From positions 310,001 through 374,000 of the forward strand of contig CP060234.1 in NCBI GenBank assembly GCA_023898685.1: a stretch of DNA of 64,000 nucleotides, in the 5' to 3' direction. The DNA comes from Phycisphaeraceae bacterium. Lineage in GTDB: Bacteria; Planctomycetota; Phycisphaerae; Phycisphaerales; UBA1924. The position numbers and the translations under genes are program-made. Positions within the stretch are counted from its first letter, which is position 1. Each line of letters starts with the position of its first letter. The notes beneath the pieces are model-generated. The model did no database searches, was not told the DNA's origin, and saw only the letters and a list, made by a program, of their open reading frames with translations. Positions 8,526 through 15,297 of the stretch are shown here, piece by piece.

Positions 8526-8963
8526 GTGTTCAGGCCGACCCGATCAAGACCCCGCGACCGAGTCGAGGAGATCGGTCGCCTTGTGCTTCTATCGGTGGGG
8601 CAGGGCTTCGTTTTTGGCTGCCTCGGCGCTTCGATCTGGGTGACCGTCTGGCCGTTTGCCGGCATGATTGGGGCGTCGATCGGGCTGGTGTTCTCTCCCA
8701 TCTATGCCGCGTTCGCCTGGAAGGTGCCATTCCGGCGCATATGGAGGTGGACAATGATCCCGGGCGGGGTGGTGTGCCTAGCGGGTGGCACGCTCTGGAT
8801 CGGGACAATGGAGTTGATGCCGCAGAGCAACTTTTGGGTACTTGTGTCGACCGTCGTGCTGGCGACAGCCACCTGGCTGACAATGACGTACTTCGCCGCC
8901 GGACGACACCGTTCGCAGGGTCCCATAAAGACGCACAACTACTCCCAGGACATGCCGTCGTAG
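8526..8963 (+). CDS. Small membrane protein, paralogue of the preceding one
   Basis: A 145-residue membrane protein with about four hydrophobic segments. It shares the order and sequence of the previous protein (GASIGLVFSPIYAAFAWKVPFR against GAINGLLFSPVYARLCWRIRF; STVVLATATWL against GTIVVSTATWL). It ends after the last helix with a short polar tail and has no zinc ribbon, so the pair probably arose by tandem duplication followed by loss or gain of the metal-binding tail. The start is GTG at 8526 with no strong ribosome site. Function is unknown. Confidence 0.68.
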   Translation: MFRPTRSRPRDRVEEIGRLVLLSVGQGFVFGCLGASIWVTVWPFAGMIGASIGLVFSPIYAAFAWKVPFRRIWRWTMIPGGVVCLAGGTLWIGTMELMPQSNFWVLVSTVVLATATWLTMTYFAAGRHRSQGPIKTHNYSQDMPS

Positions 8964-8986
8964 ACACAGCCCGACCGCCGAGAACG

Positions 8987-9325
8987 CTACACGATCATCG
9001 ACCTGATCGCCTCGATCAACGGCGGCAGATCGTCGTTCACCGTATCCCACACCGTTCGGAGATTGATGTCGTAGTACCCATGCACCAGGCGGTGTCGCAT
9101 CGCGACCACATCAGCCCAGGGGATCGCCGGGATCTGCTCCCGCGTCGCCTCAGTCACGCGCGATGCCGCCTCGCCCACGATCTCGATCGATTTGATCACC
9201 GCCAACGCCAGTGCCCTGTCCTTCTCTAAATCGTCAAGCACCTTCCCTTCGAGGAAGGTGCACGCGTCAACGCCAGCGTCGAGCATGTGACGCAACCGGA
9301 CGCAATCGTGCTCCGGGATCGACAT
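8987..9325 (-). CDS. hepT: HepT-like RNase toxin (DUF86)
   Basis: A 112-residue HEPN-family protein. HepT is the RNase toxin of MntA/HepT systems and is silenced when MntA adenylylates its tyrosine. The catalytic RX4HXY motif is present as RHRLVHGYY, followed by DINLRTVWDTV. The stop of mntA and the ATG of this gene share one base (TGATG), so the two are translationally coupled; a GTG codon just before is an alternative start. The gene order, nucleotidyltransferase first then HEPN protein, is the usual one. Whether it is an active toxin cannot be told from sequence. Confidence 0.88.
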   Translation of the reverse strand: MSIPEHDCVRLRHMLDAGVDACTFLEGKVLDDLEKDRALALAVIKSIEIVGEAASRVTEATREQIPAIPWADVVAMRHRLVHGYYDINLRTVWDTVNDDLPPLIEAIRSMIV

Positions 9326-9636
9326 CACGCCGCCTCGTAGATCACGCGTGCCTCACCGGCCACGCGGTCGCGGAAATAGCGACTGAGATCCTCGAGCGTC
9401 CGCAGGTCCACCGGCCGGCCGACAATCAGCGAAAGTTCCCGTGTCAGCCTCGCCAGCGTCAGCAGCCCGATCGACCGACCCGGCTCGAACTCGATGAGCA
9501 GATCGATATCCGAGTCCGCCGTCGCCGTGCCGTGAAGGTGTGACCCAAACACGGCGAGCCGGCGTATGCCCTCGCGTCGGCAGTACTGGGCCACGGACTC
9601 GGACGGGAGATCGACCACAGCCGAAGTATACCGCAT
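9325..9636 (-). CDS. mntA: MntA-like minimal nucleotidyltransferase antitoxin
   Basis: A 103-residue minimal nucleotidyltransferase. In known pairs MntA transfers AMP groups onto the tyrosine of HepT and so blocks its RNase activity. The catalytic motif GSX10DXD is present as GSHLHGTATADSDIDLL, followed by a third acidic residue in RPVDLRTLED. I chose ATG 9636, giving MRYTSAVVDLPSES, because the longer frame to 9765 adds 43 residues with no family resemblance. Gene pair overlap supports an operon with hepT. A stalled or degenerate pair is possible, but both active-site motifs look intact. Confidence 0.88.
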   Translation of the reverse strand: MRYTSAVVDLPSESVAQYCRREGIRRLAVFGSHLHGTATADSDIDLLIEFEPGRSIGLLTLARLTRELSLIVGRPVDLRTLEDLSRYFRDRVAGEARVIYEAA

Positions 9637-9758
9637 GGGGGCCCAGCGCCCGGGCACATGGCACCCGACGACCGGGTTCCTCGCGGCGCCTGTCCGGAGA
9701 GACCAGCGGCCGTGGGCGGCAACGGCTGACCCGCCCGGCCTCGGTCTACCATCCGCCC

Positions 9759-10496
9759 ATGGCACGAATCGTCGTCTTCCAGCACGGGCCGAGGCAGACC
9801 GCGGGCCGCCTCGGCATGACCCTCCGCGACCACGGCTTTGCCCTCGACGTCCGCCGGGTGGACATCCCGATCGACCAGGGCGGGCACACGGTGCCCGAGG
9901 ATCTGGACGGCATCCACGGCGTCGTGAGCCTTGGCGGGCCCCAGAACGTCGACGAGTCGCACCCGTGGATCCGGCGTGAGACCGAGTTCCTGAAGGCGGC
10001 CCACGAGGCGCAGCTTCCGGTCATCGGCATCTGCCTGGGGGCCCAGCTCATCTCGGTGGCGCTGGGGGGTGAGGTCGGGCGGATGGACAAGCCCGAGGCG
10101 GGGTTTTGCACGATCGACGTCCAGTTCATGGGACAGACCGATCGGATTCTCGCCGGCATCGCGTGGCGGCACTTCCAGTTCCAGTCCCACGCGTACGAGA
10201 CGAAGAAGATGCCCGCGGGGGCGACGCTGCTGGCTTCGAGCGGGGCGTGCAAGGTGCAGGCCTACACCGTCGGGCTGCGGACGTATGCGTTCCAGTTCCA
10301 TCCCGAGCTCGACCGGCCCGCGATCGACGCCATGGTGAAGGCCCAGGGCAAGCTGCTGGGCGAGGCGGGGATCGAGCCGCCGACGATCTCGGAGCAGGCG
10401 GACAAGCACTACGAGTCGTACGCGAGGCTGTGCGATCGGCTGTGCTTAAACATCGCGAGCTATGCGTTCGCGCCGGCGGAGTTGCTGAAGGCGTGA
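9759..10496 (+). CDS. Type 1 (class I) glutamine amidotransferase
   Basis: A 245-residue stand-alone class I glutamine amidotransferase of the GMP synthase-like group. It would release ammonia from glutamine, or act on a gamma-glutamyl substrate. The nucleophile elbow GICLGAQL (Cys near residue 91) and the FQFHPE motif supplying His and Glu are intact. ATG 9759 gives MARIVVFQHG, the usual first strand; the longer frame upstream has no support. It overlaps the next gene by four bases (GTGA), so it is probably co-translated with a DNA glycosylase. The acceptor substrate is unknown. Confidence 0.85.
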   Translation: MARIVVFQHGPRQTAGRLGMTLRDHGFALDVRRVDIPIDQGGHTVPEDLDGIHGVVSLGGPQNVDESHPWIRRETEFLKAAHEAQLPVIGICLGAQLISVALGGEVGRMDKPEAGFCTIDVQFMGQTDRILAGIAWRHFQFQSHAYETKKMPAGATLLASSGACKVQAYTVGLRTYAFQFHPELDRPAIDAMVKAQGKLLGEAGIEPPTISEQADKHYESYARLCDRLCLNIASYAFAPAELLKA

Positions 10497-11632
10497 ATGG
10501 CTCGCGTCTGACGATCGCGGCCCCCGCCGACTACGAGCTCGCTCGCGACGTCTGCTCGTACGGCTACTTCATTCTCGCGCCGAACCACTGGGACGTCGAG
10601 ACGCAGTCGCTGTTCCGGGTGCTCGACCTCGAGGACGGGGCGACGACGGTGCGGATCACGCAGTCCGGCCGAACGACGAGCCCGACCCGCCAGCGAGGGT
10701 CTTCGGTCTCCTCCCCCGTCGCCGACGGGGGAGGTGGCCCGCCGAAGGCGGGTCGGAGGGGGTCTTCCGCGAAACGAGCGTCATCGAGTGCTCGGAGAAC
10801 CCCCTCCGCCTCGCTCCGCTCGGCACCTCCCCCGTCGGCGACGGGGGAGGAGAGGGGGGCGCTCCGGGCGGTCTTCGATCGCTCGCTCTCGCGTGGGGAG
10901 CAGGTTCAGGCCAGGGCCAGGATCGTCCGCATGCTCCGCCTCGACGAGACCAAGGAGCATCTCGACGGGTTCCACCGCCTCGATCCACGCTTCAGAAAAT
11001 CGGGCCGGGGGCGGCTGTTCCGATCGCCGACGCTCTTCGAGGATGTCGTCAAGACCGTCACCAGCTGCAACGTCACCTGGCCCGGCACGACGCACATGAA
11101 CTCGCGGCTGTGCGCCGTGCTGGGGCGGCGCAGCGACTCGGGTGGGCACGCCTTTCCCACGCCCGCCAAGCTCGCCCGCACGCGTGCCGGGACGCTCCGC
11201 GCCCGATGCCGCGTGGGATATCGCGACCAGAGGCTGATCGACCTCGCGAAGCAGTTCGTGCGGGGCGAGATCGACGAGGCCTGGCTCGAGAACCCCTCGA
11301 CACCAGATGACGACGTGTTCGCGTTCCTCAAGACACTGCCGGGTGTCGGGCCCTACGCCGCGGGGAACATCATGCAGCTGCTCGGGCGCTACTCCCGCCT
11401 CGCGCTCGACACCGAGTCGGTGCGGCACGGGCGGGCGGTGCTGGGGTACGAGGGCAGCGACCGGGAGGTGCTCAAGAAGCTGGGCGAGCACTACGAGCCG
11501 TTCGGCGAGCACCGCTTCCGGTCGTACTGGTTCGAGCTGTGGAACTTCTACGAGGCGAAGGCCGGGCCGTCGCACCTGTGGGAGCGGGAGACGACGGGCA
11601 AGACGTTCACGGCGGCGCTGCTGAAGGCGTGA
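10493..11632 (+). CDS. HhH-GPD family DNA glycosylase with palindromic repeat insertion
   Basis: A 379-residue helix-hairpin-helix base-excision glycosylase (Endonuclease III / AlkA-like). It would cut damaged bases from DNA. The C-terminal half has SCNVTWPGTTHMNSRLC, FPTPAKLA, CRVGYRDQRLIDLA, the hairpin LKTLPGVGPYAAGNI and the catalytic aspartate in LALDTES. The GTG start at 10493 overlaps the previous stop. Residues about 60-122 are a low-complexity Arg/Ser/Pro stretch (TTSPTRQRGSS...) encoded by a palindromic intergenic-type element that keeps the frame. Without it, ITQSG would join GALRAVFD naturally. The fold probably tolerates it as a surface loop. There is no FeS cysteine cluster at the C-terminus. 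Confidence 0.8.
   Translation: MNGSRLTIAAPADYELARDVCSYGYFILAPNHWDVETQSLFRVLDLEDGATTVRITQSGRTTSPTRQRGSSVSSPVADGGGGPPKAGRRGSSAKRASSSARRTPSASLRSAPPPSATGEERGALRAVFDRSLSRGEQVQARARIVRMLRLDETKEHLDGFHRLDPRFRKSGRGRLFRSPTLFEDVVKTVTSCNVTWPGTTHMNSRLCAVLGRRSDSGGHAFPTPAKLARTRAGTLRARCRVGYRDQRLIDLAKQFVRGEIDEAWLENPSTPDDDVFAFLKTLPGVGPYAAGNIMQLLGRYSRLALDTESVRHGRAVLGYEGSDREVLKKLGEHYEPFGEHRFRSYWFELWNFYEAKAGPSHLWERETTGKTFTAALLKA
10710..10850. repeat. Palindromic repeat element inside a coding gene
   Basis: Two near-identical 25-base palindromes of CCTCCCCCGTCGsCGACGGGGGAGG form (10710-10734 and 10826-10850) flank GCCGAAGGCGGG and GCCTCGCTCCGCTCGGC segments that pair with each other. The whole is typical of intergenic palindromic elements in planctomycetes, but here it lies within the DNA glycosylase frame and adds no stop codon. 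Confidence 0.72.
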
Positions 11633-11698
11633 GCAAGAGGCTGCGTTGGGACCAGCCCGATTGCGGCGCGCGGGTCGGCGGCCCGATGTGAATGGAAA

Positions 11699-11718
11699 GC
11701 CCGGGCTTGCGCCCGGGC
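11699..11718. repeat. Single-arm remnant of the CCCGGGC palindromic element
   Basis: GCCCGGGC-TTGC-GCCCGGGC forms a hairpin by itself and, with its flanks (AAAG...CTCGTTC), matches the right arm of the element at 336-441. The left arm is absent or worn away. It lies between the convergent glycosylase and dehydrogenase genes and may end both transcripts. Confidence 0.55.
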
Positions 11719-11758
11719 CTCGTTCCGTCGCATTCTGCCGGGCGATTGGCGGATCGGA

Positions 11759-12565
11759 TCAGTTCACGCTCGTCACGAAGCCGCCGTCGACGCGGAGGTT
11801 GGCGCCCGTGATGTAGTCGGCGCGGGGGCTGGCGAGGAAGGCGACCGCGTCAGCGATCTCCTCCGGGCGTCCGGCGCGCCGCACCGCCAGCTGCGGGAAC
11901 ATGGCGTCGACGACCGGCTTCTCGATCTTCTCGAACGGGCCCTCGTGCCCCAGGCTCGTCGCGAGCTCGGCGAAGAACGACTCGAGCCCGGGCGTGCGGA
12001 TCGGGCCCGGGCTCACGGTGTTCACGGTCACGCCCGAGCCGGTCAGCTCCTTGGCGAGGCTCACCGTCAGATTGGCGTTGGCGGCCTTGGTGGCGCTGTA
12101 GTCGGACATGCCGGCGAAGGGCGCTGCCCCCACGCCGCTGCCGAGCTGGATGAACCTGCCCCATCCCTGCTTCTTGACGTGCTCGAGCGTGCCGGCGATG
12201 ACGCGGACCATCGAGAGCACGTTCTGGTTGTACACGTCCGCCCAGCGCTGCGTCGACGGGTTCGACCAGTCGCTGGGCCCGTATCCGCCCGCGTTGTTGA
12301 CCACGATGTCGAGCCCGCCGAACGCGCCGAGCGCCTGCCCGATCACGTCCGACGCCTCGTCGTCGGTCGCCAGGTCGCCGATCGCGACGGCCGCCTCGCC
12401 CCCCGCGGCCTTGATCTTCTGGGCCACCGCCTCGGCCCGCTCGCGGTTGCGCCCGTGGACGACGACCCTGGCCCCCTCGCCCGCGAGGCGGAGTGCGATC
12501 GCCTCGCCGATGCCCGCGCTGCTGCCGGTGACCAGGGCCCGCTTGCCGTTCAGTTCAAGATCCAT
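11759..12565 (-). CDS. Short-chain dehydrogenase/reductase (SDR)
   Basis: A 268-residue classical SDR, an NAD(P)-dependent oxidoreductase of unknown substrate. It has the cofactor motif TGSSAGIG, NNAGG, a catalytic Ser in LGSGVG, the YSATK active-site pair, and VSPGPIRTPG. A C-terminal GANLRVDGGFVTSVN completes the Rossmann fold. ATG 12565 follows GGAGG by 8 bases; a start at 12586 would overlap that site. The VVVHGRNRERAE segment after the second strand suggests NADP preference because of the basic residues. It is divergent from an ArsR-type regulator with a palindromic site in between, so it is probably controlled by it. Confidence 0.9.
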   Translation of the reverse strand: MDLELNGKRALVTGSSAGIGEAIALRLAGEGARVVVHGRNRERAEAVAQKIKAAGGEAAVAIGDLATDDEASDVIGQALGAFGGLDIVVNNAGGYGPSDWSNPSTQRWADVYNQNVLSMVRVIAGTLEHVKKQGWGRFIQLGSGVGAAPFAGMSDYSATKAANANLTVSLAKELTGSGVTVNTVSPGPIRTPGLESFFAELATSLGHEGPFEKIEKPVVDAMFPQLAVRRAGRPEEIADAVAFLASPRADYITGANLRVDGGFVTSVN

Positions 12566-12645
12566 GCGTGAATCCTCCAATCCCACGCCCGACCATCGGG
12601 GCGGGTGGGGGAGTGAAGGCGCGGTCGGGCCGTCTTATTCGTTAA

Positions 12646-12661
12646 TTCAAAGATTTTTGAA
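12646..12661. promoter_or_regulatory. Palindromic operator in the SDR/arsR divergent region
   Basis: TTCAAAGATTTTTGAA is a 6+6 inverted repeat with a 4-base spacer inside an AT-rich patch of an otherwise GC-rich region. ArsR/SmtB-family repressors commonly bind ATTCAA...TTGAAT-like sites between divergent genes, and the flanking bases extend the likeness on one side. It probably overlaps the promoters of both genes. Confidence 0.6.
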
Positions 12662-12741
12662 CAATATATCTGCTCAACGAGGCGTTCGTCGATCCAGTAT
12701 CCTGCCGATCAAGGAGTTACGGACCAACCACGAACGCCGCC

Positions 12742-13047
12742 ATGGCCACCATCCACCACCCGGACATCAGGACCATCCCGCTCTCGGCGGTGCTCGCGGC
12801 GTTGAGCGACCCCACGCGCCTGGAGATCGTCCGCTCGCTCGCGAAGAAGGCGTGCACGTGCGGCTCGCTGGACATCGAGGCGAGCAAGTCGGCCCTGAGC
12901 CATCACGTCAAGGTGCTGCGGCAGGCGGGGGTGATCCACCAGAAGGCGGAGGGGACGTCGCGGGTGACGACGCTGCGGCGGGAAGAACTCGATGCGAGGT
13001 TCCCGGGTCTGCTCGATTCGGTGTTGAGGGCGAAGGGGCCGATCTGA
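12742..13047 (+). CDS. ArsR-family winged-helix transcriptional regulator
   Basis: A 101-residue DNA-binding regulator. It has LAALSDPTRLEIVRSL, a recognition helix in SKSALSHHVKVLRQAGVI, and a wing with TSRVTTLRREEL. Cysteines at 38 and 40 (ACTCGSL) lie where the ELCVCDL metal site of ArsR sits, so it may sense a thiol-reactive or metal ligand, though only two cysteines are in view. It is divergent from the SDR gene across 176 bases containing an inverted repeat, the usual layout of an autoregulated repressor and its target. The inducer is unknown. Confidence 0.88.
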   Translation: MATIHHPDIRTIPLSAVLAALSDPTRLEIVRSLAKKACTCGSLDIEASKSALSHHVKVLRQAGVIHQKAEGTSRVTTLRREELDARFPGLLDSVLRAKGPI

Positions 13048-13054
13048 GCTTGCT

Positions 13055-13148
13055 CTTTCGGAGCGTGGAGCGCAAGCGACACGGTTCCTGATCTCGAAGC
13101 CGTGGCCCGCGATTGGAATCGTGTCGCTTGCGCTCCACGCTCTGAAAG
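13055..13148. repeat. Palindromic element between convergent genes, GTGGAGCGCAAGCGACACG type
   Basis: Arms 13055-13083 and 13120-13148 (29 bases) match as reverse complements except for one position, around a 36-base loop. They contain GAGCGCAAGCGAC, also the core of the elements at 18495-18587 and 60423-60511. It lies exactly between the stops of the arsR-type gene and astB and probably serves as a two-way terminator. Confidence 0.8.
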
Positions 13149-13149
13149 A

Positions 13150-14502
13150 TCACCGCTGGAAGGGGTAGATCGGGCCCAGGTCGAGGATGCGGCTCAGTTC
13201 GTCGAGGGCGGCGCGGGTTTCGGTGAGCAGGGCGGGGTCGGCGAGGTCGGCGGGGCGGATCTCGTCGCGGTAGTGGCGCTCGACCCAGGCGGTGAGCTCG
13301 GCGTGGAGCGCGTCGTCGAGGCGCGTCCGGGCGGCGAGGGCGGCTTGCTCGGCGTCGGCCATGACCACGCGAAGGCGCAGGCAGGCGGGGCCGCCGCCGT
13401 TGCGCATCGATTCGCGGACGTCGACGAACCGCACGCCGCCCACGGCGGGGCACTCGGCGAGCAGGCGGTCGGCGCACTCGCGGGCGCGGGGGCTCTGCTC
13501 GCACTCGCCCGGAGCGATGAGCAGCATCCGGCCCTCGCCGGCGGCACCGGGCAGTGTGACCAGCTGCGAGTTGAAGAAGTAGGTGTCGACCGCTTCCGCG
13601 AGCGGCAGCTCTCCCTCTGTGACGAGGAAGACGTGCAGCGGGCCGCCCATCGCGGCTCGCAGATTCTCGATCACGCCCGGCGTGTCGTCGTAGGCCCGCT
13701 CGTGGACGAGCAGCACGTCCTCGTTGCCGACGGAGATCACGTCGTTGTGGAACACCCCCGCGTCGATCGCCCCGGGGCTCTGGCGGGCGAAGACGGTGCG
13801 GGCGGGGTCGAGGCGGTGGCGGCGGGCGAGGGCCCGGCTCGCCTCCTCGCTCTGGCGGGCGGGGTGGGTCGTGACGCCGCAGTCGAGGTCGCTGCCGGCG
13901 CCCGCGGGGCGGCCGAAGCAGAAGAGCTCGACGCCCGGGTCGGCGTGCCGGCGGGCGAGGCGGGTGTGGTTGGCGGCGCCCTCGTCGAACAGGCGGGGCG
14001 TCGCGGGCAGCGGGTCGTGTACCGCGAACCGTGTCTCGTCGGCGAAGATCCGGCGGAGCACCGCGGTCGCGAACGCGGGCTCGACCGAGCGGTGGCGGTT
14101 GAAGGCGAGATTGGCGGGGGTGAGGTGCAGACGGGCGTCGGAGGCATCGGGGCTGGGGCTCACCGTCGCGGCGTTGGCGGCCCACATGGCGCTGGCGCTG
14201 CACGCCGCGGCGAGGGCGTCGGGGGCCTCCCGGGCCGCGGTGGCGAGGACCTGTTTGTCGGAGCCCTCGAAGCCCAGAACTCGGAGCGAGGGGATGTCGG
14301 GGCGCTCGTGGGGCGGCAGGACGTGCTGGACGAGCCCCAGGTCGGCCAGACGCCTGGCCTTCTCGAGCCCCTGAATCGCCGCCTTCTTCGGGCTCGATGT
14401 CTCGCCCCGGTTGCGATCGCTGGCGACGTTGCCCGGGCTGAGCCCCGCGTAGTTGTGGGTCGGGCCCACGATCCCGTCGAAGTTCACTTCCACCGTCGGC
14501 AT
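13150..14502 (-). CDS. astB: N-succinylarginine dihydrolase
   Basis: A 450-residue enzyme of the arginine succinyltransferase pathway. It hydrolyses N2-succinylarginine to N2-succinylornithine, CO2 and ammonia. Family marks are NFDGIVGPTHNYAGLSPGNVAS at the N-terminus, the catalytic Glu in DEGAANHTRL, FARQSPGAIDAGVFHNDVISVGN with the catalytic His, and NGGGPACLRLRV with the nucleophilic Cys. The length matches the family (about 445). It stands alone: astA, astC, astD and astE are not visible in this window. The stop is next to a palindrome shared with the convergent arsR-type gene. Confidence 0.93.
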   Translation of the reverse strand: MPTVEVNFDGIVGPTHNYAGLSPGNVASDRNRGETSSPKKAAIQGLEKARRLADLGLVQHVLPPHERPDIPSLRVLGFEGSDKQVLATAAREAPDALAAACSASAMWAANAATVSPSPDASDARLHLTPANLAFNRHRSVEPAFATAVLRRIFADETRFAVHDPLPATPRLFDEGAANHTRLARRHADPGVELFCFGRPAGAGSDLDCGVTTHPARQSEEASRALARRHRLDPARTVFARQSPGAIDAGVFHNDVISVGNEDVLLVHERAYDDTPGVIENLRAAMGGPLHVFLVTEGELPLAEAVDTYFFNSQLVTLPGAAGEGRMLLIAPGECEQSPRARECADRLLAECPAVGGVRFVDVRESMRNGGGPACLRLRVVMADAEQAALAARTRLDDALHAELTAWVERHYRDEIRPADLADPALLTETRAALDELSRILDLGPIYPFQR

Positions 14503-14693
14503 GGGCGGAGTGTATTGCGTGGCTGCGACGCGGCGCGTCCCGCGTGCACCTGGCCGGGGATACTGCTTGTCAGAGCCGCCAACAGGGTCGGGTCGGCCGA
14601 GGACCGGAGGCCGGCGACGGAGCCGCGACGGGCGGCCGGTCCGGCTACCATCCGGCTGCTGACCGCACCGAGCCCGCGACAGGGGAACTGGGC

Positions 14694-15086
14694 ATGACCC
14701 TCGCCGACACCGACCTGCATTCCTATCTGCCGATCCTGATCCTCTTCTTCGCCGCGGCCGGGTTCGCGGTGGCCAACATCGTGCTGACCTTTCTGATCGG
14801 ACCGAGGCGGGACGGGGCGCGGAAGTCGGTGTCGTACGAGTCAGGCATGAACCCGGTGGGGACGGCCCGCAAGCGGTTCAACGTCCGGTTCTACCTCATC
14901 GCGATGGTCTTCTTGGTTTTCGACGTCGAGGTGGTCTTCCTCTATCCGTGGGCGACCACGTTCGGCAACCTCGACCCGCAGTCGAGCCACGCCGGGCTGT
15001 GGCTGTTCCGGATCCTGTTCTTCCTGCTGACGACGGTGGTGGCCTACCTCTACGGGTACCGCAAGGGCGTCTTCCGCTTCGATTGA
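14694..15086 (+). CDS. nuoA: NADH-quinone oxidoreductase subunit A, orphan
   Basis: A 130-residue membrane subunit of respiratory complex I. Three transmembrane helices are visible (about 10-33, 70-90 and 100-122). The family core is YESGMNPVG...RFNVRFYLIAMVFLVFDVEVVFLYPWA, whose acidic residues line the quinone cavity. ATG 14694 follows AGGGG by 9 bases. In most bacteria nuoA leads a long nuo operon, but here the next gene is a signalling protein, with no nuoB in view. An inverted repeat at 15090-15108 after the stop may end the transcript, although it lacks a T-run. Confidence 0.93.
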   Translation: MTLADTDLHSYLPILILFFAAAGFAVANIVLTFLIGPRRDGARKSVSYESGMNPVGTARKRFNVRFYLIAMVFLVFDVEVVFLYPWATTFGNLDPQSSHAGLWLFRILFFLLTTVVAYLYGYRKGVFRFD

Positions 15087-15297
15087 GTTCTCGGACACAC
15101 GCCGAGATTCGGGCCGGACCCCGAGTGCCCGATAGACGGGTCCCCCGCCGGTTCTCGGGACACCCCTACCGGCGCAGCCGTTGCGCCCACCCCAGCCAAC
15201 GCGCCTGAGAAGCCCTTGACGGCCAGAGGGTTGGACGCCCGCCGCCGCGAGGTCGATACGCGGTTCGCGTCGACTACCACGGCGTCGGAGACCAGAG

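Noticed and set aside
13102..14697. Open frame of 531 codons opposite astB
   Set aside because: Gly/Val/Arg-rich composition and the intact AstB on the other strand show that it is a shadow.
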